A stretch of DNA of 17,027 bases from UBA8337 sp963932545. GTDB lineage: Bacteria > Pseudomonadota > Alphaproteobacteria > RS24. The notes beneath the pieces are model-generated. The model was not told the origin of the DNA and ran no database searches. It saw only the letters and a list, made by a program, of their open reading frames with translations. Below are positions 1 through 6,946 of the stretch, in pieces; the first letter of the stretch is position 1; each line of letters opens with the position of its first letter. The stretch covers positions 1 through 17,027 of the forward strand of contig CAWVRH010000022.1 of NCBI GenBank assembly GCA_963932545.1. Direction: 5' to 3'. Position numbers and translations under genes: made by a program.

Positions 1-224
1 GCAATCCCTAAGCTAACAGTATCATCGCCGTTGATTGCATCGTCAGCGATATCGGCAGCTGTCGCCCCATCTTCTGTCCCAAAACCATTTGTGCTGCCAT
101 TATCACTGGTAATCACAAAATCAGCAGCCATTGCTGGCGTTGATAAGGCGAGACAAACCAGGGTGGATGCTCCCAGTAGAAAAGCTTTACAGTGTTTGGG
201 GCTTGATAAAGTGGGGTGAGACAT
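1..224 (-). CDS. secreted protein, N-terminal part only (runs off the window)
   Basis: The minus strand from an ATG at 224 stays open to the window edge, giving 74 residues. A ribosome binding site (AAGGAAG) sits just upstream of the ATG. The first 34 residues form a clear Sec signal peptide: polar start with Lys10 and Lys13, a hydrophobic core (FLLGASTLVCLAL), then STPAMA followed by ADF, a good signal peptidase I site. The mature start is rich in Gly, Asn, Asp, Ser and Thr (ITSDNGSTNG...DDAINGDDTVSLGI). That composition resembles the start of an autotransporter passenger or repetitive beta-helical surface protein, but too little is visible to name a family. It lies about 110 bases downstream of the Fe-alcohol dehydrogenase on the same strand. 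A plus-strand open frame over the same bases is taken to be its shadow. Confidence 0.7.
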   Translation of the reverse strand, partial: MSHPTLSSPKHCKAFLLGASTLVCLALSTPAMAADFVITSDNGSTNGFGTEDGATAADIADDAINGDDTVSLGI

Positions 225-333
225 GGGGCTTCCTTACATAAGGTGACAAAACATATCATCACGTTGAATTTAAATTGCTAAGCAACAAGCCTATGCAACT
301 ATCCGCTCTCGTATCGATAACAAATAGCTGCTT

Positions 334-1485
334 TTACTTTGCCAGTTCCATAATTTCATAAACATCTTGCGATGATGTGATGGGGCGTGGATTGGCCAAT
401 ACCACGGGATGCATCATCGCATATTCGCTGATTTTCTGCTTCAGCGCGTCATCGGCGCCGACCGCGCTCAATGTACCGGGTAAGCCCAAATCGTCCACCA
501 AGCGCCGCACGGCATCACCGGCACTCATATTTTCGGCACCCAACGCAGCGGCAATCTGCTTTTGTTTTTCGCTCGTGAAAGAAACGTTCCAGTCAAGGAC
601 AGCGGGCAGAAACACACAAGATGTCACCCCATGCGGCACACCGCCTAACGCACCAAGCAAATAGCCAAGCCCGTGACTGGCGCCATGCATGACCCGCCCA
701 ATGGAAGCCGTCGCCAGCCAAACCGCATGCATGCTTTCCAACCTTGCCGCCATGTCGTCGGGCGCTTGTTTGGTGCGGCGCAGCGATTTGGCAAAAAGTG
801 CCAGCGCGCCTAAAGCCTCGGCCTGAATAAGCGGGCTGCTGTCAGGCGCACAAATGCCCTCAATAGCATGATCAACTGAGCGTATCGCGGTGGATAGCCA
901 AAGGGCCTCAGGTGTGTAAATGGCCATGTCCGGGTCGAGTATGACCGTTTGCGGGCAAATATGCGTTCCACCCAAAAGCTCTTTCGTGCCAGTCGCCGGA
1001 TTTATACCACCGGCAAATTCGGTATGCTCGGCACCTGACAAGGTCGTCGGTAAGCAAATATGGCGCGGGCCGCCGGGGCCTTCGCTGACTTGCCCAATGC
1101 GAGCTGATAATGCTTCGACCGTATCGATATTTTCCCGCAAGCAGATAATCACCGCTTTGGCAGCATCGATAATACTGCCACCCCCCACCGACAATATAAT
1201 ATCGGCATTGGCGTCGCCCACAGCTTGCGCAGCGGCCACCACATCACCAAAAGGGGTATGTTCAGAAACATTGTGAAACAGGCCAACACACTGCGCGCCC
1301 AAACCTGCCTGCAATTCCTCGATTACGGGTGTTTTATTGACCAGTGATGCCGTCGTGAGGATAAAAACCCGATTGGTGTCGCCGATTTCTTCGCGCACTG
1401 CCTCAAGAGCAGCCTGCCCCCAACGAATGCGGGCGCGCGGCACATAATCATAAACGCCGGATTGCGGCAATTCGAAAGTCATCAT
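334..1485 (-). CDS. iron-containing alcohol dehydrogenase / maleylacetate reductase-like oxidoreductase
   Basis: This 383-residue protein has the length and fold pattern of group III (Fe-type) alcohol dehydrogenases: an N-terminal NAD(P)-binding half with SVGGGSIIDAAKA (GGGS at about 101-104) and LPTTLSGAEHT, then a helical C-terminal half with DHAIEG, MHGASHGLG and VPHGV. It probably reduces or oxidises a small carbonyl or alcohol in the cytoplasm. In classical Fe-ADHs the metal Asp lies four residues before the His of the HAIE motif; here that position is Arg202 (IRSVDHAIEG). The metal site may therefore be altered, as in maleylacetate reductase-like relatives. Two ATGs (1485, 1482) follow an AGGAG at a good distance, so the exact start is uncertain by one codon. 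It is 62 bases downstream of the small membrane protein gene. The substrate cannot be told. Confidence 0.88.
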   Translation of the reverse strand: MMTFELPQSGVYDYVPRARIRWGQAALEAVREEIGDTNRVFILTTASLVNKTPVIEELQAGLGAQCVGLFHNVSEHTPFGDVVAAAQAVGDANADIILSVGGGSIIDAAKAVIICLRENIDTVEALSARIGQVSEGPGGPRHICLPTTLSGAEHTEFAGGINPATGTKELLGGTHICPQTVILDPDMAIYTPEALWLSTAIRSVDHAIEGICAPDSSPLIQAEALGALALFAKSLRRTKQAPDDMAARLESMHAVWLATASIGRVMHGASHGLGYLLGALGGVPHGVTSCVFLPAVLDWNVSFTSEKQKQIAAALGAENMSAGDAVRRLVDDLGLPGTLSAVGADDALKQKISEYAMMHPVVLANPRPITSSQDVYEIMELAK

Positions 1486-1547
1486 GGCGGTCTCCTATTA
1501 GTTTACTTCGACATTAAACATAGCCCGAGAAGCCACCGGGGCTTTGA

Positions 1548-2009
1548 CTACATCTTAACCGGAATACTGTCGACATGCTCGCGGAATACGGGACCATACA
1601 TAAATCGATGGTTTTCCCAAAAGTCATATGACTTTGGTAATAAAAACTCAGTGAAATATCCTCTGAACGCAAGCCAGACATCATCTTCTAGCTGGCCTTT
1701 GTGGAAATTGTAAAACGCGACCTCCCAAATGTTGTATAATTGCTGAAGCAAAATTTCTTGCTTCAGATTATCCAATTGGCCTGCGGGGTAGCGGACCCCG
1801 TCCATCGTGTCTTTAAAAACCTTGGCCAGTTGATCGTCCTTCATAATCTCGACATTCAGGCGCATCGCCGTGTCAATCAACGCCAAGTGATTGCTAGCCC
1901 GCGAGCTGCGCGAATTTTCACGTATCTCATAACCGACAAAAAGCAACGAAACGATAACGAAAATGACGCCGATACGCTCCGAATATTTTTCTACGAAATC
2001 ATTTAACAT
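1548..2009 (-). CDS. small membrane-anchored hypothetical protein
   Basis: I do not recognise a named family. The 153-residue protein starts with a short charged segment, then one hydrophobic segment at about 13-28 (IGVIFVIVSLLFVGYEIREN), and continues as a soluble, mainly helical domain rich in Leu, Asp, Glu and aromatics. It is likely anchored in the inner membrane by its N-terminus. The arrangement of one N-terminal membrane helix, then 'GYEIREN' and a helical domain of roughly 120 residues is common among uncharacterised marine proteobacterial proteins. A GGAG lies ten bases before the ATG at 2009. It lies between the dehydrogenase and the broken hydrolase, at the left end of a stretch with lower GC than the flanks. 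A plus-strand frame over the same region is treated as a shadow. Confidence 0.6.
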   Translation of the reverse strand: MLNDFVEKYSERIGVIFVIVSLLFVGYEIRENSRSSRASNHLALIDTAMRLNVEIMKDDQLAKVFKDTMDGVRYPAGQLDNLKQEILLQQLYNIWEVAFYNFHKGQLEDDVWLAFRGYFTEFLLPKSYDFWENHRFMYGPVFREHVDSIPVKM

Positions 2010-2065
2010 TTACGCAAGTCTCCAAACAAATACACTGAGGTTTAGTATGCCGGTCACTCGGTTTT

Positions 2066-3054
2066 TTAAGAACACTGCTTAACAAACCTTTTGATGCGTT
2101 TTATGGCATCTGGCGCCTGAGCTAGGTCGCAGTGGTCCACTCCAGCAATTTCCAGGTATTCAGAATCTTGAATTCCATTTGCAAGATAACGCCCCATGCG
2201 CGCAGGCACGGCAAGGTCTCCGGAAAAATGGACAATCAATGTTGGGCAGGTAACCTGACTTAAAAGCTCTCTTACATCAAAGGTCTTCATGTATTCGACT
2301 ATTTGTTTCATGGACCGCTTGTCAGCCAAAAGCATTTCCATTCCTTTATAGGTCTCATCGTCAATTTCATCCCTAGATATGCTTGGAAACAAGATATCTC
2401 TAGCCGCTGCTGTTCCCCAAGCTTCAGCCATTTGATCCAGTGACTGGTCTGATATTCCAATTGCATAATCATCGGCTCTCGAAAAGCGAGGTGTTGTGCC
2501 GAACAATATAAGACCCGCAACTCGGCTAGGATTGTCGACGGCGTATTGAATACTCATTGGGCCACCTTCAGATATCCCCATCAGAACAAATTTCTTTGTT
2601 CCTGCGGCGTCAGCCACCGCTTCGATATCTTTTACTCTCTCCGTAAGGGAAGCTGAGCTTGCAACAGGGTCGGAAAGGCCCTGCCCCTTTTATCGAAACT
2701 AATTACACGACAAAAATTGGATAAAGCCTTCATGGTCTCCCTGAGTGGCTTGAGATTAGAAGAAACGTGAATATTTGAAATTATACCAGGTGTGACAACA
2801 AGGTCTGGGCTAGATTTTCCAAAAACAGTGTAGGCGATGTTAACGCCGTCAGTATTTGCAAACTTAATAGCATGAGGTGAGGGAGCGCTCAATTCAGACA
2901 GGGTTGCCTTTCCCGACGGTTTGACGCCCAAGCGGATAATTATCTGTATGAAAAAACCTCTGCCGACGGTTGCAAATGCACCAATTATAACTAGCGCAGC
3001 CGCGAGACCGCTAAGAAGTTTTTCATTGTCAGAAAACCAGCCCCAAATATCCAT
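2066..3054 (-). pseudogene. alpha/beta hydrolase with N-terminal membrane helix, split by a single-base frameshift
   Basis: Two adjacent minus-strand frames are halves of one alpha/beta hydrolase. The first (ATG at 3054, GGGAG nine bases upstream) gives a membrane helix at about 14-36, then a hydrolase N-terminal core ending in SFDKRG before a frame change. The true continuation lies in the neighbouring frame: QGLSDPVASSASLTERVKDI, then the nucleophile elbow GISEGGPMS and a C-terminal His region (VDHCDL). One extra G in the run AAAAGGGG (plus strand about 2684-2691) would restore one frame of about 329 codons. The motifs FDKRG-QGLSD, GISEGG and RFSRADDY are typical of hydrolase domains found fused to class III adenylate/guanylate cyclase domains; no cyclase domain is present here. 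It could be a true pseudogene or a sequencing or assembly error in a homopolymer. The 195 bases upstream hold no gene that I can support. Confidence 0.8.
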
Positions 3055-3249
3055 AATTTTTTACTCCCAAAAAATTAGGCTAACCTGAACCCCAACACAG
3101 GGGCAACAAGTGATAGGCAATAAATTAAAACGTATTAAAAAAAATGCTAAAGCGGTAACGCTGGCGGTAGGCCCAGAGACGAGTGAAATATAGCTGAACT
3201 AGCTCGAGGCTACTCCGCTCCGCAGAGGCAACAGACAAACTCATGTGCC

Positions 3250-3840
3250 TCATCTGGCGGTTTTGATTGGGAGCAAAATTTCATTGTCCCGAAGAAACCA
3301 AGGAATAAATGGCGGGTCGTAGAAGGCATAGACCGGCAATCCAGAAACCTCATAGCCTTGCTCGGCAATAAAAGACTTCAATTTGGTAAGGTTTCTAGCA
3401 ACCTTCTTATCATTTTGCGTGCCTCTAAACGACACAGTTGCGTATCGCTGAGCCTCGAGCCTCACAATAGTGACGCCGTTAAGGGTCGGTTGTGGAATGT
3501 CTTTTGCGCTCATGTCGCTAGGAAGAAAAAACCGGATGGCCCATTTATCTTCAGCCCCACGCCCCTCTCTAGTCGCTTGAGTTTGCGCCACTGGTGAAGT
3601 CATTGGAATTTCCAGGTTATCCTCATTGCTGCCGCTGATATACTTGAACAAGCTTCGAAATGCGTCCCCAGCGGCATCTCTTCGCGAAGACAATACCTGA
3701 GTTTCAACAACCATAGCAGGCGCATAGTCTCTTATTTCTAGAGTGCCTTGTTGAAGCACAAGCTCGTAACTTGGCTGCTCGTAGTCAGCCAAAGCAGGCG
3801 TCGCAAACAGAAGCACGATGATGGTGAGTATGCGGGTCAT
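3250..3840 (-). CDS. SOUL-type haem-binding protein, exported
   Basis: Starting at the ATG at 3840 gives 196 residues beginning with a signal peptide (MTRILTIIVLLFATPALA, then DYEQP). The rest matches the SOUL haem-binding family: YELVLQQGTLEIRDYAPAMV near the start, GDAFRSLFKYISGSN, IPMTSPVAQ, a central beta region WAIRFFLPSDM, and the C-terminal YAFYDPPFIPWFLRDNEILLPI. SOUL proteins bind haem or tetrapyrroles; the bacterial role is not settled, and this copy should act in the periplasm. The frame stays open to an ATG at 3903, but that start has no ribosome binding site and would put 21 charged residues before the signal peptide. The chosen start has AGGAAG upstream. It lies 84 bases downstream of the flavin reductase gene on the same strand and may be cotranscribed with it. 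Confidence 0.85.
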   Translation of the reverse strand: MTRILTIIVLLFATPALADYEQPSYELVLQQGTLEIRDYAPAMVVETQVLSSRRDAAGDAFRSLFKYISGSNEDNLEIPMTSPVAQTQATREGRGAEDKWAIRFFLPSDMSAKDIPQPTLNGVTIVRLEAQRYATVSFRGTQNDKKVARNLTKLKSFIAEQGYEVSGLPVYAFYDPPFIPWFLRDNEILLPIKTAR

Positions 3841-3914
3841 TGAAGTCTTCTTCCTAAATCTAGCCGAAACAGGCCTCACGATAAGAGCCATGTTTACTGG
3901 CATCTTGGCGCCCG

Positions 3915-3940
3915 TCTGAAGGTGCTAATCTGAAGGTGCT
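3915..3940. repeat. 14-bp near-tandem duplication across a stop codon
   Basis: The 12-mer TCTGAAGGTGCT occurs at 3915-3926 and again at 3929-3940, separated by AA, so the unit is 14 bp and present almost twice. It covers the last codons (ETAPSD) and the stop of the flavin reductase gene on the minus strand. Because 14 is not a multiple of three, a duplication there would change the reading frame and set the present C-terminus. Confidence 0.85.
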
Positions 3941-5004
3941 GTTTCTACGAAGCCCGCCCAGGTCGACATATAGTCGACAAAATTAGGGCCAAGCCCCTCA
4001 GCCACCAAATGCTCTCGCGATACTGGCGTTGCGATGGAGACGAAATTTTCATCCGATGCAAATTTTTGTGGCCAATCATGGTGCAAAATGCCAGCGCGCC
4101 CCAAAGCAACAAAATCTACGCCTGCCGCTAGCACATCACGTACATGGTCAGCTGTCATAATTTTGCCTGCCACCGTAAGCTTGGTATCGCCTCGTTCCAA
4201 TTTGGAAAAAACATCGACAAGGCGTTGGCCTGCATGCGGGCCGTCGCTCACTTCCTCGAACACATCCCAAAGCGACATATCGATAAAATCGAGCGCCCCA
4301 GTTTTGCACAAGCGTTCGTAGTAACTGATAATCTCGTCCAGCTGAATACCGAAGCGGGTGGGCGATAAGCGCAAAGCTAGGCTGAAGTCGGCGCCGCAAG
4401 ATTGCTTCACGCCAGCAATAATATTGTCGAGGATGCGCGTGCGATTAGATAGCTCACCGCCATAATCATCTTCGCGCTTATTGATATCTGACGACAAAAA
4501 CTGGCACAGCAAATAACCATGCGCGCCATGAATTTCCATACCGTCGAACCCCGCTTTTTGCGACATCAAGGCAGCGTCCACAAACGCCTCTTCTGTGGCT
4601 TTAATCTCTTCTAGCGTCATCGCGCGCGCGCCGGTTTCTTCATTGGCCGACGGACACATTGGCTCTTGTCCGGTGAATTTTTTAAACGTGCGCATGCCAC
4701 CATGCACAACTTGCGTATAGGCAAGGCTGTCGTGTTGCTTGATACCGTCTGCCAATCTTTTCAAACCATCCAAATGGCTTTGGTCACTGGCCCCGAGTTG
4801 GCCGTTGAAACCTTTGCCCGCCTTCTGCGCAAAGGCTGCGCAGGTCATAGTTAAACCGAACCCACCTTGGGCGCGCTTGGTGAGCCAAGTATATTCATCG
4901 TCGCCCAAAGTTCCATCTTCATGGCTTTGCATATTGGTTAGCGGCGCGAGCATGAACTCGTTCTTCATCTCTTTTCCGCTCGCAAATGTAATCTTCTTCG
5001 GCAT
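3925..5004 (-). CDS. NADH:flavin oxidoreductase, old yellow enzyme family
   Basis: The 359-residue protein is an FMN-dependent TIM-barrel reductase of the old yellow enzyme family, which reduces activated double bonds (enones, nitro compounds) with NAD(P)H. Markers in order: FMLAPLTNMQSHEDGT near the N-terminus, the TQVVHGGMR strand, the catalytic segment GMEIHGAHGYLLCQFLS, the signature NKREDDYGGELSNRTRI, and the phosphate-binding end VAGKIMTADHV...VDFVALGRAGI. Proteins of this length lack the extra Fe-S and FAD domains of dienoyl-CoA reductases. The ATG at 5004 is chosen because GGGAGG stands six bases before it; the frame is open to 5025, but that start has no binding site. It lies 89 bases after the renalase-like gene and 84 bases before the SOUL gene, all on the minus strand, so these may form a loose operon. 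Confidence 0.93.
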   Translation of the reverse strand: MPKKITFASGKEMKNEFMLAPLTNMQSHEDGTLGDDEYTWLTKRAQGGFGLTMTCAAFAQKAGKGFNGQLGASDQSHLDGLKRLADGIKQHDSLAYTQVVHGGMRTFKKFTGQEPMCPSANEETGARAMTLEEIKATEEAFVDAALMSQKAGFDGMEIHGAHGYLLCQFLSSDINKREDDYGGELSNRTRILDNIIAGVKQSCGADFSLALRLSPTRFGIQLDEIISYYERLCKTGALDFIDMSLWDVFEEVSDGPHAGQRLVDVFSKLERGDTKLTVAGKIMTADHVRDVLAAGVDFVALGRAGILHHDWPQKFASDENFVSIATPVSREHLVAEGLGPNFVDYMSTWAGFVETAPSD

Positions 5005-5010
5005 CGAAAA

Positions 5011-5016
5011 CCTCCC
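5011..5016 (-). promoter_or_regulatory. ribosome binding site that decides the start of the flavin reductase
   Basis: GGGAGG on the minus strand, six bases before the ATG at 5004. It falls inside the longer open frame that begins at 5025 and favours the internal start. Confidence 0.8.
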
Positions 5017-5093
5017 TCTACCCAAACTAATCTTGTTATAAATTAGACCGAACCTTGGCCCCGAAGCAACTCGCTTTAGGGGCGCAAATCGTT

Positions 5094-6107
5094 CTAGGAG
5101 CGAAGGCTTGCCGCCAAGGCTGCGCCGCTTAAAAACGCGTCCTCAACTTTAGACCCGCTGCACCAATCGCCGATGGCCGACAACCCTTGCGCTTCGTCTC
5201 GTAAATAGGGTTGTGCGGGCGTGGCTGCCGCTTGACGCGCCGACGCATAGCGCCAGCGATGCACTCGGTCGTAACCTGAAGCGGCGGAAGTCTTGCTTCC
5301 GGTTAACGCTTCGAAACGCGCTTTCATCGTCGCCCCCACAGCCTCCGTGTCATCTTCGATATGAGCTTGCGACCAATCATGCTTCGTTTGCAGCACCAAA
5401 GCCAACTCGCCACCCCGCCCTGGCTTGCCTGAATTAACCGCGCCAAAGCCCAACACGTCATCGTCAAAATGCGCGCAATCCCAATCTAGCGCCGGCGCCT
5501 CATCCGGCGCATAGCCCAACATCAACGTATGGCAGCCAAGCATTCGCGTCTTGGCCAGAGCAATTGCAAAACTCGTCTCGACAGGCAAAAGCGCCTGCCC
5601 TTGCTCGGGCGGAATGGCGAAGACAACATGTGCGAACGGGCCAAAGATCTGCTCGCCAGCGCGCAAAACCCAAGCCCCTGCTTTGCCCTCCACAGCATCG
5701 ACACCACAATCGAGATACACCCTCCACTGCGGTCGACCCGCCACTAAGGCCTTGCCAATCGCGCTCATGCCAGGGGCGAAAACCTTCTTGGCCGACGCAT
5801 CTAGCCGCGCAGTTTTGGTTCCATCTGCGGAAATATTTACATGGCGCGGCAGCCAAGTGCGAACATGCCCCGCCGCCTCAAACGGTTTCAGCCATTGTTG
5901 AAACGCGGCGCTATCGGCTCGGAAATATTGCGCCCCATGGTCAAAGGCAAAGGGGGGTGCGCGCCGCGTCGACAGCCGACCCGATAGACCGCGCGATTTA
6001 TCAAATAACGTCAGATCAAAACCTTGCGCCAGCCCATCCGCACAAGCCAACCCCGCCATGCCAGTGCCGATAATGGCTAAACGCGGTTTTTCTACTTTAC
6101 TCATCAC
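5094..6107 (-). CDS. FAD-dependent oxidoreductase, renalase-like amine oxidase family
   Basis: The 337-residue protein carries an N-terminal FAD Rossmann motif (LAIIGTGMAGLACADGLA, about 9-26), the second FAD motif as in renalase-like proteins (LFDKSRGLSGRLSTRR), then FDHGAQYFRA. It ends with the FAD-binding C-terminal block IGDWCSGSKVEDAFLSGAALA. Bacterial renalase-like enzymes oxidise reduced nicotinamide isomers or amines; the actual substrate here is unknown. No signal peptide is seen, so it is cytoplasmic. AGGAG lies six bases before the ATG at 6107, with a second in-frame ATG at 6104. Several long plus-strand frames over this gene are antisense shadows of GC-rich coding DNA. Confidence 0.87.
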   Translation of the reverse strand: MMSKVEKPRLAIIGTGMAGLACADGLAQGFDLTLFDKSRGLSGRLSTRRAPPFAFDHGAQYFRADSAAFQQWLKPFEAAGHVRTWLPRHVNISADGTKTARLDASAKKVFAPGMSAIGKALVAGRPQWRVYLDCGVDAVEGKAGAWVLRAGEQIFGPFAHVVFAIPPEQGQALLPVETSFAIALAKTRMLGCHTLMLGYAPDEAPALDWDCAHFDDDVLGFGAVNSGKPGRGGELALVLQTKHDWSQAHIEDDTEAVGATMKARFEALTGSKTSAASGYDRVHRWRYASARQAAATPAQPYLRDEAQGLSAIGDWCSGSKVEDAFLSGAALAASLRS

Positions 6108-6302
6108 TGGCTCCTTACTGCACGACGCTATGAAGTTATCTTTAGCCTAACTCGCCATCTTGAGGAACCGTGCGCCGCTCGTTCTGCTTGGTTTTGCCGA
6201 TGTGGCCAAAGGTGGGCGGGCGCATCCATTTACGACCGCGTGCCAATCTGCTAGTTTTTTGGCCTAGATAACGTCCTTTTTTCTATTTCTTTTGGAGCCC
6301 CC
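6108..6302. other. divergent intergenic region with an unexplained open stretch
   Basis: This 195-base gap must hold the promoters for the renalase-like gene (left) and the membrane protein/GST pair (right). On the minus strand 46 codons are open (6282-6145, stop TAA at 6144-6142) between two stops. The conceptual peptide is strongly basic and contains RKWMRPPTFGHIGKTKQN, but it has no ATG at its beginning and no ribosome binding site. It could be a gene remnant or chance in GC-rich DNA. I could not place convincing -10/-35 boxes. Confidence 0.35.
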
Positions 6303-6920
6303 ATGGAGACATTTCCCGCAAGCATTTGGAGCCTCTGTCTGCTTTTATATATCCTCTTTATGGCTTGGCACCAAAATTGGCGCGGCGCATTGAAGCCGCA
6401 TGAGATTGATGAATTTTTAGCCCAGTTAAAAGCTGGGAAAGCCCGTTTGGACGACAATAAAATTTCTGTTCTGGAAGCCTTCATGCGAAGCGATACCGGA
6501 CGCGAATTTTACATGCTGAATCTCATCAAATTTCCCGACGGAGACATTCAACATCCCGCGACAGGGGAAACCAGCACAGGGCCCAAACTTTTGCAAAGCT
6601 ACTTCCGCCCTTTCGCCAGCCTGATTTTAAAAGCCGCCGGCTACCCCGCATTTAATGCGCGCATTCGGGCCAACTATATTGAAGACTGGGGTGTCGAGAC
6701 AAACCCGGGTTGGCAGATTATCGGCCTGATGCGATATCGCTCGCGTCGTGATTTGATGAAGGCCGTCACCAACCCGCAGTTTCACGGCGTGCATGGCTAT
6801 AAACAGGCGGCTTTAGAGGCCACCTTGGCGCTGCCCGTCGAGACACTATCCACGCTTATGCCCAGCCCACGGGTCTGGCTAGCTTTGGTTTTGATTACCA
6901 TTTCACTTTATCTCATCTGA
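6303..6920 (+). CDS. membrane-anchored protein resembling DUF1330 (dimeric alpha/beta barrel)
   Basis: The 205-residue protein has a hydrophobic N-terminal segment (about 8-22, IWSLCLLLYILFMAW) and another at the extreme C-terminus (about 190-205). Between them lies a soluble domain. The phrases REFYMLNLIKF, FNARIRANYIEDWG, WQIIGLMRYRSRRDLMKAV and the trailing HGVHGYKQAALEAT resemble the ferredoxin-like dimeric barrel of DUF1330/EthD-type proteins, an assignment made by eye. Such proteins often sit beside catabolic or stress genes, but their reactions are mostly unknown. GGAG is five bases before the ATG. The glutathione S-transferase-like gene follows after 26 bases on the same strand, so the two are very likely cotranscribed. 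Both ends may be membrane-inserted, leaving the barrel as a loop; the orientation is not clear. Confidence 0.7.
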   Translation: METFPASIWSLCLLLYILFMAWHQNWRGALKPHEIDEFLAQLKAGKARLDDNKISVLEAFMRSDTGREFYMLNLIKFPDGDIQHPATGETSTGPKLLQSYFRPFASLILKAAGYPAFNARIRANYIEDWGVETNPGWQIIGLMRYRSRRDLMKAVTNPQFHGVHGYKQAALEATLALPVETLSTLMPSPRVWLALVLITISLYLI

Positions 6921-6946
6921 TTTATTTGACCTTTTAGGAGCCCATC

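Noticed and set aside
31..219. Plus-strand frame of 62 codons at the left edge
   Set aside because: It is antisense to a minus-strand frame with a ribosome binding site and a textbook signal peptide, so it is a shadow.
1522..1543. Terminator between the small membrane protein and the dehydrogenase (AGCCC ... GGGCT)
   Set aside because: The stem is only five base pairs with a 12-base loop and no T-run follows on the minus strand.
2632..2700. Programmed -1 ribosomal frameshift joining the two hydrolase halves
   Set aside because: A -1 slip at the AAAAGGGG run would restore the frame, but the bases do not form a canonical X-XXY-YYZ slippery heptamer in the zero frame (codons AAA AGG GGC). A deletion or sequencing error in the homopolymer is simpler.
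3091..3104. Hairpin CCCC-AACACA-GGGG upstream of the broken hydrolase
   Set aside because: A four-base stem is too short to separate from chance.
5564..6073. Plus-strand frame of 169 codons inside the renalase-like gene
   Set aside because: It lies fully opposite a gene with clear FAD motifs; the peptide is low-complexity (Arg, Pro, Ala, His) and lacks a binding site.
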